A stretch of DNA of 45,335 nt from positions 35,514-80,848 of the forward strand of contig NZ_RDBN01000021.1 in NCBI RefSeq assembly GCF_008042075.1, read 5' to 3'. This DNA comes from Streptomyces sp. UW30 (GTDB lineage Bacteria; Actinomycetota; Actinomycetes; Streptomycetales; Streptomycetaceae). Below, in pieces: positions 18,375-26,556 of the stretch (position 1 is the stretch's first letter; each line of letters starts with the position of its first letter). The notes under the pieces are model-generated. The model did no database searches, was not told the origin of the DNA, and was given only the letters and a program-made list of their open reading frames with translations. Position numbers and translations under genes: made by a program.

Positions 18375-18509
18375 AACCCTTACCGAGCGTGACATGCGCG
18401 TGTCCGTGCACGTGACGGGCCTGGTACCGTCCCGCCAACGGCCGAAGTCGCACCTGGTCCGCCACCCCCGCTTTCGTCCAAATCCGTTTGATCGCTGAGA
18501 GGTTGGAGC

Positions 18510-19505
18510 ATGCCGGACGACGCCGCCGCTGCCCGGGACGCCGCCGAGGAGGAGTCGGCCTTCTCGCATCCGCCGGTCGATCCCGACGCCATTGCCTCCT
18601 ACGGCGACCACCCCGACCAGGTGATCGACTTCTACGCGCCCCGCGGCGAGACCACGCCGGGCGAACCGGCCCCGCTGATCGTCGTCCTGCACGGCGGGGC
18701 GTGGCGTACGCCGTACGACCGCCGGCATGTCACGCCGTTCGCGGACTTCCTGGCGCGCCGTGGGTTCGCGGTGGCGAATGTGGAGTATCGGCGGGGGGCC
18801 GCGGGCGGGGTCGACGGCGCGGGCGCGGTGGGTGCGGCCGGCGGTTCGGGTGGCTCGGGCGGTGGCGCAGTCGCTGACGCGGCTTCGGCCGGTTCTGCGG
18901 GTTCGGCAGGTTCTGCGGGTACGGCCGGGGGTGGGGCGGCGGTCGCCGGGCGTTGGCCGGACACCTTCGACGATGTCGCCGCCGCGCTGGACGCGCTGCC
19001 GGCACTGGTGCGGGAGGCGTTGCCGCACGCCGACGCGCGCCGGACGGTGCTCACCGGCCACTCCGCCGGCGGCCATCTGGCCCTCTGGGCGGCGGCCCGC
19101 CATCTCCTGCCGGCGGACGCTCCCTGGCGCATCGACCGGCCCGCGCCTTTGCGGGGTGTGGTCGCCCTGGCCCCGATCGCCGACTTCACGGTCGCCGACA
19201 AGCTGGACGTGTGCGGGGGCGCTGCGCGGCAACTGCTGGGCGGGAGCGTGGAGTTCGCGGAGCGCCAGCCCTATGCCGACCCGGCGTTCCTGCTGCCGAC
19301 GGGCATCGCGACGACGCTCGTCCAGGGCCGCACGGACATCGTGGTCCCGATGGCCGTCGCCGAGTCGTACGCTGACGCGGCGGCGAAGGCGGGCGAGGTG
19401 GTCGGTCTGACGCTGCTGGAGGACGTCGGCCATTTCCCGCTGATCGATCCTGCGGCGGACGCGTGTGCGGTGGTGGTGGAGGAAATCGCGCAGTTGGCGT
19501 GGTGA
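18510..19505 (+). CDS. Alpha/beta hydrolase, likely kynurenine formamidase
   Basis: 331-aa hydrolase of the HSL/arylformamidase type. Seen: VVLHGGAWRTPYDRRHVTPFADFLARRGFAVANVEYRRG (oxyanion HGGxW motif), VLTGHSAGGHLALWAA (nucleophile Ser in GHSAGG), RTDIVVPMAVAESYAD (acid Asp) and LEDVGHFPLIDP (catalytic His). Its place beside tryptophan dioxygenase and kynureninase suggests it hydrolyses N-formylkynurenine to kynurenine, completing tryptophan-to-anthranilate; a general esterase cannot be excluded. A Gly/Ser/Ala-rich low-complexity insert (about residues 97-150, 18797-18955) separates EYRRG from WPDTFDDVAAALDAL. ATG at 18510 with GAGAGG upstream. Confidence 0.8.
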   Translation: MPDDAAAARDAAEEESAFSHPPVDPDAIASYGDHPDQVIDFYAPRGETTPGEPAPLIVVLHGGAWRTPYDRRHVTPFADFLARRGFAVANVEYRRGAAGGVDGAGAVGAAGGSGGSGGGAVADAASAGSAGSAGSAGTAGGGAAVAGRWPDTFDDVAAALDALPALVREALPHADARRTVLTGHSAGGHLALWAAARHLLPADAPWRIDRPAPLRGVVALAPIADFTVADKLDVCGGAARQLLGGSVEFAERQPYADPAFLLPTGIATTLVQGRTDIVVPMAVAESYADAAAKAGEVVGLTLLEDVGHFPLIDPAADACAVVVEEIAQLAW

Positions 19506-19600
19506 GGCGGCGTGTCGCCCCTCGTGGAGTGCCCTCTCGGAGGGTGGCCCCCCGCCAGGAATGCGTCCTCTTGGGCGCCCTGCAGGCGTGACCCGTCATA

Positions 19601-19621
19601 CCCGTAGTACCTGAGAGCTAC
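19601..19621 (+). promoter_or_regulatory. Shared motif CCCGTAGTACCTGAGA (copy 1)
   Basis: The 16-mer at 19601-19616 is identical in 15 of 16 positions to 24451-24466. Here it extends to GTAGTACCTGAGAGCTAC, with GTAG/CTAC ends as an inverted repeat. It lies about 109 bases upstream of the first gene of the hydrolase-acyltransferase-TCS1 operon. Likely a common regulator site; inferred. Confidence 0.5.
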
Positions 19622-19724
19622 GTCGCAGGTGAGCTCCCTGGCATGACGCGGACGACGAGTTCTGATCCGTAACTTCCCCTTCAGACAAGCCCGATGGCCG
19701 GGCGGACTGGAAGGGAAGACGACC

Positions 19725-20765
19725 ATGGGGCGTACGACGGGGTCGGGCGAGCGAAGGAAGACCCACCGCACCCACCGATGGCGCCGGGCGCTGCTCGCCA
19801 CCGTGATCACCGGCGCCGTGGTCGTCCCCCTGTCCGGTGCCGCGCGCGCCGAGATCCCGGCCCCGGCCCCGGCCGCCCCGGTCCGCTCGTGGATCGTGAG
19901 CGCCCGCAGCTGCCGTACGAACTCCCGCAGCTTCGGGGCCGCGTCTTCGGCTCTGCCCATCGTCGCCACCGTGGTGCTGACCGTGCCCGGTGTCTCATAG
20001 CCGAGCCAGGCCACCACGGCTGTGCGCGTGCCCTGCGGGGCTTCCCGGGTGAGTCGTTCGTGCAGAGCGCGAGCGGTGTCGCGGAAGCGGTCGTAGGTGT
20101 CGAGGGAGGTGTCGGAGCCCGGGACCAGGACCGCGATGCGGTCGGCGTGGGCCAGATCTCCGAAGACCTCCGTCGCGAGGCCGAGACCGCGGCCGTCGAA
20201 GGCGAGGAACCGGCGGGACGGGTCGGCCATCGCGCGATCCGCGGCCGCACGATCCCGGTTGCCGTGGGCCGCGGCCATGCGGGACGCCTCGGCGGCGTTG
20301 GCACGGTTGGCCGCGTACGTCTCGTCCAGCGTCGCCACCGACAAGGGGGCGAGGGCGGCCGGGGCGACCGGGGCGCGCGAAGGGCGTCCCCGTATCTCCC
20401 TCCTCTGCCACTCCTACGGCTCCGTGGTCTGCGCTCGCGCCGCCTCCGACCTGGACGTCGACGACCTCGCCCTGGTCGGCAGCCCCGGCACCGGCGTGGA
20501 CACCGCCGCCGGCCTGGACACCCAGGCCCGCGTCTGGGCGGCCCGCGGCACCGACGACTGGGTGGGGGAGGTCCCGCACATCAGGCTCGACCTGCTCGGC
20601 ACGACCGTCGGCTTCGGCACCGACCCGATCTCCCCGTCCTTCGGCGCCCGCGTGTTCGCGGCGGGCGACGGCGGCCACAGCGACTACTTCAGGCCGGGGT
20701 CGACGTCCCTGGCGAACCTGGCCCGCATCGTCCTGGGCGAGACCTCGGAGGTGACCCATGGCTGA
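19725..20765 (+). pseudogene. DUF1023 alpha/beta hydrolase, broken by internal inversion
   Basis: The plus strand begins with a signal-peptide-like N-terminus (MGRTTGSGERRK..., then WRRALLATVITGAVVVPLSGAARAE) and reaches a stop at 19998-20000 after entering the inverted segment. The C-terminal part resumes in the plus orientation after about 20353: ISLLCHSYGSVVCARAASDLDVDDLALVGSPGTGVD, the DUF1023 nucleophile elbow (GxSxG-like HSYGS), then GTDPISPSFGARVF and GGHSDYF (His). The missing middle (LSVATLDETYAANRANAAEASRM ... VATMGRAEDAAPKLREFVRQL) is encoded on the minus strand at about 19890-20350. Reversing this segment restores one continuous frame with seamless joints. It overlaps the acyltransferase gene start by eight bases. 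Confidence 0.85.
19866..20365. repeat. 13-bp inverted repeats bounding a flipped 474-bp segment
   Basis: GCCCCGGCCGCCC at 19866-19878 and its exact reverse complement at 20353-20365 bound the inverted middle of the DUF1023 gene. Each copy codes for Ala/Pro/Gly-rich linkers (APAA / GAAG), so swapping the segment keeps the frame in the restored orientation. No recombinase gene is nearby. Confidence 0.85.
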
Positions 20766-21990
20766 GTCGACGACGGCCGCGCGCCTGACGGTCGCATGGA
20801 AGGGCATACGCCGGGGCGCCGCCCAGGTGGATGCCGCCACCCCCGCCGAGCGCGACCGGGCCGTCGACGCCCTGCGGGCCTTCGCCATCCTCGGCGTCGT
20901 CCTCGGCCACTGGCTGGTGACGGCGCTGGTGGCGGACGGCGACGGGACGGGCCTGCGCACCGCGAGCCCGCTCCACGACATGCCCTGGCTGGCCCCGATC
21001 TCCTGGGTGTTCCAGACCCTCGCCGTGTTCTTCCTGGTCGGCGGCCATGTGGCCACCCGCGGTTACGCCTCGGCCCGCAAGCGGGGCACCACGTACGGGC
21101 AGTGGCTGAGGTCCCGGCTGTCCCGCCTGTTCAAACCGGTGGCGGCCGTCCTCACCCTGTGGACGGTGGCGGCGGTTCTGCTCCTCCTCTCGGGCACGGA
21201 GCTGGACACGATCCACACCCTGCTCAAGCTGGCCCTGTCCCCCTTGTGGTTCCTCCTGGTGTTCGCGGCGCTGACGGCGGTGACACCGCTCCTCCTGCGC
21301 CTCCACCCCCTCTGGCCGCTGGCCGTCGTCCTCCATGTGGACCTCGTCCGCTTCGGTTTGGGCGGCCCCGACTGGCTCGGCTGGGTGAACCTGGCGGCGG
21401 GCTGGCTGGTGCCGTTCACGCTGGGCGCCGCCTGGACCAGAGGTGAGTTGGAGCGTCGGCGCGCGGGCTGGATCCTGCTGACGAGCGGCGCGACGGTGAC
21501 GGCCGCGCTCATTGCCTGGGCGGGTTATCCGGCGTCCATGGTCGGCGTCCCCGGCGCCGGTGTCTCCAACCTCAACCCGCCGACGCTGGCCGCCGTCACC
21601 TTCGGCCTGGCCCAGTGCGGGCTGGCACTGCTCCTGCGCGAGCCGCTGCGCCGCGCGATGCGCCGGCCGCTCGCCTGGGCGGCGGTGGCGCTGCTCAACC
21701 TCTCCGCGATGACGATCTTCCTGTGGCACCAGACGGCCCTGATGGCCACCACGGCCACGGCCCTGACGGCCGGTCACCTCCCCGGCCTGCACACCGCCCC
21801 CGACAACCTGACCTGGGTGGCGGCCCGTATCGCGTGGCTGCCCGTGTTCGCGGCGGCCCTGGCCGTCTGCTGGGCGACGTTCCGCACCTACGAACAGGGC
21901 CCACGCCGCCCAAGGGGTCACGCGTCAAGAGTGATCCGCACCCACCGTTCCCATGAGAGCCGCAAAACGAAGGCCGAGAACCATGCTTAG
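20758..21990 (+). CDS. Acyltransferase 3 family membrane protein
   Basis: 410 aa with about ten membrane helices. Seen: RDRAVDALRAFAILGVVLGHWLV (family signature with the R/H pair), LAVFFLVGGHVATRGYASARKRG, WLRSRLSRLFKPVAAVL, PLWFLLVFAALTAVTPLLLRLH, and LSAMTIFLWHQTALMATT near the end. Such integral membrane acyltransferases O-acylate extracellular sugars, lipids or other molecules using an acyl donor from inside the cell. It overlaps the DUF1023 gene (ATGGCTGA) and is overlapped by the sensor kinase gene, so the genes form one operon. Confidence 0.88.
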   Translation: MAESTTAARLTVAWKGIRRGAAQVDAATPAERDRAVDALRAFAILGVVLGHWLVTALVADGDGTGLRTASPLHDMPWLAPISWVFQTLAVFFLVGGHVATRGYASARKRGTTYGQWLRSRLSRLFKPVAAVLTLWTVAAVLLLLSGTELDTIHTLLKLALSPLWFLLVFAALTAVTPLLLRLHPLWPLAVVLHVDLVRFGLGGPDWLGWVNLAAGWLVPFTLGAAWTRGELERRRAGWILLTSGATVTAALIAWAGYPASMVGVPGAGVSNLNPPTLAAVTFGLAQCGLALLLREPLRRAMRRPLAWAAVALLNLSAMTIFLWHQTALMATTATALTAGHLPGLHTAPDNLTWVAARIAWLPVFAAALAVCWATFRTYEQGPRRPRGHASRVIRTHRSHESRKTKAENHA

Positions 21991-23521
21991 GGTTGACCAC
22001 GTGAACGAAGAGGAGGCCCCAACCACCCAACGCGCGCAGGCCGACGGTGTTCAGCCCCCACCGGGGCCGCCCGCACCCGACGACGCTGCCCGCACCGGTG
22101 GTGCCGGTGGGAAACCAGACGCGGCGGAAGGCCGCGTGCCCACCGAACAACCCTTCACCACCCGCCTGCGCAAACCCTTCGGCACAACCTGGCTCCGCTG
22201 GCTGACGATCCTCCTCACCGCCTGGGTCGCCCTCGGCGTCGCCCTGGCCGGCGGCAACGAACTCAGCTCCAGCTACGACCTGACCACGGCCAACGGCCTG
22301 CTCGCCGGCTTCGCCCTCGGCCTGACCCTCGTCCTCGCCCTGTGGCGACCCGCCGAAGCCTGGGCCCTCAACCTGTCGGCCACGATCATCACGGCCCTCG
22401 TCGCCCGCCCCCATCTCGCGGAAACCCCACTCCCCGGCCCCAACTGGCCCTGGAGCACCCCCGCGGTCATCGCCCAGGCCGCGATCCTGCTCCTCCTCGC
22501 CCTCCGCGTCCGCACCCGCAGCGCCGTGGCGGCCCTCGCGGCGACAGCCCTGGCCACCTTCCTGTTCCAGGGCGTCATCGGCGCCCAGCGCTACTCCGGC
22601 ACCGGCATGGTCGCGGTCGCCGTCTTCGCGGTGGCCGTCCTCGTCGGCACCGCACTGCGCGGCCGCAAAGAGGCCCGCACCCAACTCGTCGAGCAGGAAA
22701 CCCTCACCGCGTCCGAGCGGGCCCAGCGCACAGTCCTGGAGGAGCGCAGCCGTATCGCCCGCGAACTGCACGACGTGGTCGCCCACCACATGTCGGTCAT
22801 CTCCATCCAGGCGCAGGTCGCCCCCCACCTCGTCGAGAACCCGTCCGACGAGCTCAAGGAGAACCTGGAAGGCATCCGTCAGAACGCCCTGGAGGCCCTG
22901 ACCGAACTGCGCCGTGTCCTCGGAGTCCTGCGCTCGGAGCACCCCGACGCCCCGAACACCCTCGACCCGACGGGCACCGACACCACCGCCAATGCCGCCC
23001 CGCACGCGCCGCAACCCACCCTCGACCGGCTGGAAGCGCTGGTGGACAACATCCGCGGCGTCGGCCTGACCGTGCACCTCGACATCACCGGCCGACGCCG
23101 CCCGCTGGCGCCCGGCGTGGAGCTCTCGGCGTACCGGATCGTGCAGGAGGCGCTCAGCAACGTGCTGCGCCACGCCCCCGGCGCGATCGCCCAGGTCTCC
23201 GTCGCCTACGAGCCGTTCGGAGTGAGCCTGCGGGTCGTCAACTCACCGCCGCAGTGGCCCGCGCCGCCGTCGCAGGGCGCGGGGCACGGGTTGCTCGGCA
23301 TGCGGGAGCGGGGCGCGATGCTGGGCGGCGCCGTGTCGGCGTACCCCGCGAAGGACGGCGGCTACGTGGTGAGCGCGTTCCTCCCGGCGTACCCGCGCGT
23401 CGAGGGCCTGTCCTACGTACCGCAGGACCCCGGGCACGCCGCCAACGCCAAGGCGTCCGCCCACGGCCCGACCGCCCACGACTCGAACTCTCACCACCCC
23501 GACAAGGACGGCACCGCATGA
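21983..23521 (+). CDS. Sensor histidine kinase (HisKA_3 type), TCS1
   Basis: 512 aa. A Pro-rich cytosolic N-terminus (1-65) is followed by about six short TM helices (about 70-230), then the dimerisation/phosphoacceptor helix ERSRIARELHDVVAHHMSVISIQAQ with H263, and an HATPase_c domain with VQEALSNVLRHAPG (N box) and GHGLLGMRERGAMLGG (G box). No extracellular sensor domain is seen, so it may sense within or at the membrane. Start at 21983 overlaps the acyltransferase stop; other candidates are ATG 21953 and GTG 22001. The stop overlaps the response regulator start (ATGA). Confidence 0.92.
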   Translation: MLRVDHVNEEEAPTTQRAQADGVQPPPGPPAPDDAARTGGAGGKPDAAEGRVPTEQPFTTRLRKPFGTTWLRWLTILLTAWVALGVALAGGNELSSSYDLTTANGLLAGFALGLTLVLALWRPAEAWALNLSATIITALVARPHLAETPLPGPNWPWSTPAVIAQAAILLLLALRVRTRSAVAALAATALATFLFQGVIGAQRYSGTGMVAVAVFAVAVLVGTALRGRKEARTQLVEQETLTASERAQRTVLEERSRIARELHDVVAHHMSVISIQAQVAPHLVENPSDELKENLEGIRQNALEALTELRRVLGVLRSEHPDAPNTLDPTGTDTTANAAPHAPQPTLDRLEALVDNIRGVGLTVHLDITGRRRPLAPGVELSAYRIVQEALSNVLRHAPGAIAQVSVAYEPFGVSLRVVNSPPQWPAPPSQGAGHGLLGMRERGAMLGGAVSAYPAKDGGYVVSAFLPAYPRVEGLSYVPQDPGHAANAKASAHGPTAHDSNSHHPDKDGTA

Positions 23522-24192
23522 CGAGCAGCCCCATCCGCGTAGTCATCGCCGACGACCAGCAGATGGTCCGGCAGGGATTCTCCGTGCTGCTCAACACCAA
23601 GCCCGACATCGACGTGATCGGGCAGGCGGTCGACGGCCTGGACGCGCTCGCGAAGGTCGCCGAACTCGTCCCGGACGTCGTCCTGATGGACATCCGGATG
23701 CCGGAGCTCGGCGGCATCGAGGCCACCCGCCGCATCACCACGGCGACACCGCACATCAAGGTGCTGGTGCTGACGACGTTCGACCTCGACGAGTACGTCT
23801 ACGAGGCGCTGCGCGCGGGCGCCTCGGGCTTTCTCCTCAAGGACGCCTCCGCCGACCAGCTGGCCGAGGCGGTACGGGTCGTGGCGGCCGGCGACGCCCT
23901 CCTCGCGCCCGTCATCACCCGCCGTCTCATCGCCGAGTTCTCCCGCATGGACGGCCGGCCGCGCGCACCCCTGAAGGAACGCGTCGGCGACCTGACCGAA
24001 CGCGAGACGGAGGTCCTCGCCCTGATCGCGCAAGGCCTGTCGAACGCGGAGATCGCCGACCGCCTCGTCGTGGCCGAACAGACCGTAAAGACCCACGTAG
24101 GCCGCATCCTGGTAAAACTCGGCCTCCGGGACCGCACACAGGCGGCGGTCTTCGCGTACGAGTCGGGCCTGGTGCGGCCCACCGGGTACTGA
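23518..24192 (+). CDS. NarL/LuxR-type response regulator, TCS1
   Basis: 224 aa. Receiver domain with IADDQQMVRQGFSVLL and phospho-acceptor D58 in DVVLMDIRMPELGG, then LTTFDLDEYVYEALRAGASGFLLKD (K at the end). The C-terminal LuxR helix-turn-helix reads LTERETEVLALIAQGLSNAEIADRLVVAEQTVKTHVGRIL. It is the cognate partner of the kinase just upstream (4-base overlap). It is very similar to the regulator at 25867, including the end GLRDRTQAAVFAYE, so the two systems arose by tandem duplication. Confidence 0.95.
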   Translation: MTSSPIRVVIADDQQMVRQGFSVLLNTKPDIDVIGQAVDGLDALAKVAELVPDVVLMDIRMPELGGIEATRRITTATPHIKVLVLTTFDLDEYVYEALRAGASGFLLKDASADQLAEAVRVVAAGDALLAPVITRRLIAEFSRMDGRPRAPLKERVGDLTERETEVLALIAQGLSNAEIADRLVVAEQTVKTHVGRILVKLGLRDRTQAAVFAYESGLVRPTGY

Positions 24193-24315
24193 ACGACCAC
24201 GGGCCTGCGCGCCGCCCGTCCTGCGGCCCACTCCGCGTCTCTGGGCGCGCGCCCACCCCACCCGGCGGCCCACTCTGAGCGTGAAGTCTCGCGCCCGCCC
24301 TCGCCGCCCCCGCAG

Positions 24316-24629
24316 GCCCCCGCAGGGCGCCCGCGGCCAGCCGGTACTCCGGGCTGTGCTGCTTGGCCGCGTCCCCCGTCGGCGGGGTCGGCATCTGAGT
24401 CGTCTCGGTCACGTACAGAAAGGTAGGCGCCAAGGGGCGCAGCGGTGATGCCTGTAGTACCTGAGATGGACCTGCAGGAACCCCTCTCACTGGGGACGAC
24501 CGCTGCGCCCCTTGGCGCCTACCTTTCTGTACGTGACCGAGACGACTCAGATGCCGACCCCGCCGACGGGGGACGCGGCCAAGCAGCACAGCCCGGAGTA
24601 CCGGCTGGCCGCGGGCGCCCTGCGGGGGC
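24316..24629. repeat. Perfect 131-bp inverted repeat around start of second kinase
   Basis: 24316-24446 is the exact reverse complement of 24499-24629; the spacer is 52 bases (24447-24498). The right arm contains the start and first about 32 codons of the second sensor kinase, and the left arm is an antisense copy of the same. The spacer holds the shared CCTGTAGTACCTGAGA motif. A stable cruciform or an inverted chimera; see findings. The rest of 24193-24315 shows nothing recognisable. Confidence 0.92.
24451..24466 (+). promoter_or_regulatory. Shared motif CCTGTAGTACCTGAGA (copy 2)
   Basis: Second copy of the motif at 19601-19616 (15 of 16 identical), 66 bases upstream of the second sensor kinase. 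Both copies are followed after about ten bases by GCAGG. Suggests a common regulator of the two two-component operons, possibly one of the two response regulators; inferred. Confidence 0.5.
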
Positions 24630-25870
24630 TGCGGCACGACCTGTTCGAAGACGCCTTCGCCTATCGCCCGCTGCCGCGGATGGGTGTGGACGGCCCCGTG
24701 ACCCGGCGGCTGCCGGGCCGCCTGCGCGATTCCGCAGCTTGGACACCGCACGCCCTGATCGCCGGGATCGCCCTGCTCACGCTGCTCATGGCGATCGTCG
24801 ACACCGGCGGCGCGGGCCTGATCCTCGGCCCGCTCGCCGTGATCCCGATCCTGCTGACCATGCTCCGGCCGGTCGGAGCGTTCTGGCTGTCCCTGGCGGC
24901 CACGCCGGTCAGCCAGGTCTTCGGCAGCTCATGGGACGGCTGGCCGTGGCTGCCCGCGGCCTTCGCCTGCCATCTGACCGTGCTGACGGTCGTGGCCATA
25001 CGGACCAGGCCGCGCACGGCCGCGTACATGTGGGCCGTCACCGCGGCGTACGCCTTCGTGGCGGACTTCCTGTTCGGGCCGGGCTACTACGGCACGAACA
25101 GCGGACCCATGCTCGTGCTGTCCGCGCTGATTCTGCTCGTCGTCGCCGTCTGGCACACCCGCAAGGAGGCCCGCCAGGAGGTGACGGCCCAGCAGACGGT
25201 GACCGAGCACGAGCGTTCCCGGCGGACGCTCCTGGAGGAGCGCACGAACATCGCCCGCGAGCTGCACGACGTGGTGGCCCACCACATGTCGGTCGTCGCC
25301 ATCCAGGCGGAGGCCGCCCCCTACCGGGTGGAGAACCCGCCGCCGGAGCTGGAGCGAGCCTTCGCCACCATCCGGGAGAACGCGGTGGCGGCGCTCACCG
25401 AACTGCGCCGCGTCCTGGGCGTCGTCCGCGCCGAGGACTACGAGGCCCCGGACACCCCGCAGCCCACCCTCACCGATCTGGAGGGGCTGCTGGCGAACGT
25501 GCGGGACACGGGCCTGAGCGTCGACAAGACGGTGACCGGAGCGGTGCGCGCACTCCCGCAGGGCGTGGAGCTGTCGGCGTACCGGATCGTGCAGGAGGCG
25601 CTCAGCAACACCTTGCGGCACGCGCCCGGCGCGAGCGCCAGAGTGGAGATCGCGTACGTCCTCGGCGGCCTCGGCGTGCGCATAGTCAACGGCCCGCCGC
25701 CCGCGCCGGCCCTGGTCAAGCCCTCGCCCGGCGCCGGGCACGGCATCACGGGTATGCGGGAGCGTGTCTCGATGCTGAACGGTGAGATGACGGCGGGCGC
25801 GACGGACGAAGGCGGCTACGAGGTGACGGTGTTCCTGCCGGTCACGGCGACCACAGAGGACGGCTCATGA
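24533..25870 (+). CDS. Sensor histidine kinase (HisKA_3 type), TCS2
   Basis: 445 aa, paralogue of the kinase at 21983. N-terminal cytosolic part about 1-70, then about five or six TM helices (about 78-205), then a coiled linker with TRKEARQEVTAQQTV, the phosphoacceptor helix ERTNIARELHDVVAHHMSVVAIQAE with H245, and an HATPase_c domain (VQEALSNTLRHAPG, GAGHGITGMRERVSMLNG). The start GTG at 24533 is preceded by TACCTTTCTGTAC with no ribosome binding site, fitting a leaderless transcript; ATG 24551 is the alternative. The start lies inside the 131-bp inverted repeat. It overlaps its response regulator by ATGA. Confidence 0.92.
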   Translation: MTETTQMPTPPTGDAAKQHSPEYRLAAGALRGLRHDLFEDAFAYRPLPRMGVDGPVTRRLPGRLRDSAAWTPHALIAGIALLTLLMAIVDTGGAGLILGPLAVIPILLTMLRPVGAFWLSLAATPVSQVFGSSWDGWPWLPAAFACHLTVLTVVAIRTRPRTAAYMWAVTAAYAFVADFLFGPGYYGTNSGPMLVLSALILLVVAVWHTRKEARQEVTAQQTVTEHERSRRTLLEERTNIARELHDVVAHHMSVVAIQAEAAPYRVENPPPELERAFATIRENAVAALTELRRVLGVVRAEDYEAPDTPQPTLTDLEGLLANVRDTGLSVDKTVTGAVRALPQGVELSAYRIVQEALSNTLRHAPGASARVEIAYVLGGLGVRIVNGPPPAPALVKPSPGAGHGITGMRERVSMLNGEMTAGATDEGGYEVTVFLPVTATTEDGS

Positions 25871-26532
25871 CCATCCGCGTGCTGATCGCGGACGATCAGA
25901 TGATGGTGCGCGAGGGCTTCTCGGTCCTGCTGAACGCGATGCCGGACATCGAGGTCGTCGGCGAGGCGGTCAACGGGCGCGAAGCGGTGGACCGGGTCCG
26001 TGAGCTCACGCCGGACGTCGTGCTGATGGACATCCGCATGCCCGAGCTGAACGGCATCGAGGCGACCCGCGAGATCGTCGCGGCGGACGGCGCCGCCAAG
26101 GTGCTGGTGCTGACCACCTTCGACCTCGACGAGTACGTGTACCAGGCGCTGCGCGCGGGAGCCTCCGGCTTCCTGCTGAAGGACGCCTCGGCACGCCAGC
26201 TCGCGGACGGCGTGCGGGTGGTGGCGGCCGGCGAGGCGCTGCTCGCCCCCTCGATCACCAGGCGGCTGATCACGGAGTTCTCGAAGATGTCCGACTCCCC
26301 GCGCCTGATGCCGTCGGCGCACGCGGCGTACGGGGATCTGACCGAGCGGGAGACGGAGGTGCTGGTGCTGATCGCCCAGGGCCTGTCGAACTCGGAGATC
26401 GCCGAGCGGCTGGTGGTCGCCGAGTCGACGATCAAGACCCATGTCAGCCGGATCCTGGTGAAGCTGGGGCTGCGCGACCGTACGCAGGCGGCGGTGTTCG
26501 CCTACGAGGCGCGGCTGGTCACGCCCGGCTGA
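25867..26532 (+). CDS. NarL/LuxR-type response regulator, TCS2
   Basis: 221 aa. Receiver domain with IADDQMMVREGFSVLLNAMPDIEVVGEA, phospho-acceptor D55 in DVVLMDIRMPELNG, and FLLKD. The LuxR-type HTH reads LTERETEVLVLIAQGLSNSEIAERLVVAESTIKTHVSRIL. It differs from TCS1's recognition helix mainly at AEQTVKTHVGRIL versus AESTIKTHVSRIL, so the two may bind related sites. Translationally coupled to its kinase. Both regulators share the receiver-HTH layout and a similar linker. Confidence 0.95.
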   Translation: MTIRVLIADDQMMVREGFSVLLNAMPDIEVVGEAVNGREAVDRVRELTPDVVLMDIRMPELNGIEATREIVAADGAAKVLVLTTFDLDEYVYQALRAGASGFLLKDASARQLADGVRVVAAGEALLAPSITRRLITEFSKMSDSPRLMPSAHAAYGDLTERETEVLVLIAQGLSNSEIAERLVVAESTIKTHVSRILVKLGLRDRTQAAVFAYEARLVTPG

Positions 26533-26556
26533 GGAGCCGGGCCTACGGTGAGGGGC

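Noticed and set aside
19694..20788. 364-aa plus-strand ORF spanning the inversion
   Set aside because: Reads the inverted hydrolase segment in the wrong strand and frame.
24445..25785. 446-aa ORF overlapping the second kinase in another frame
   Set aside because: Arg/Pro-rich shadow frame; the kinase frame carries all conserved motifs.
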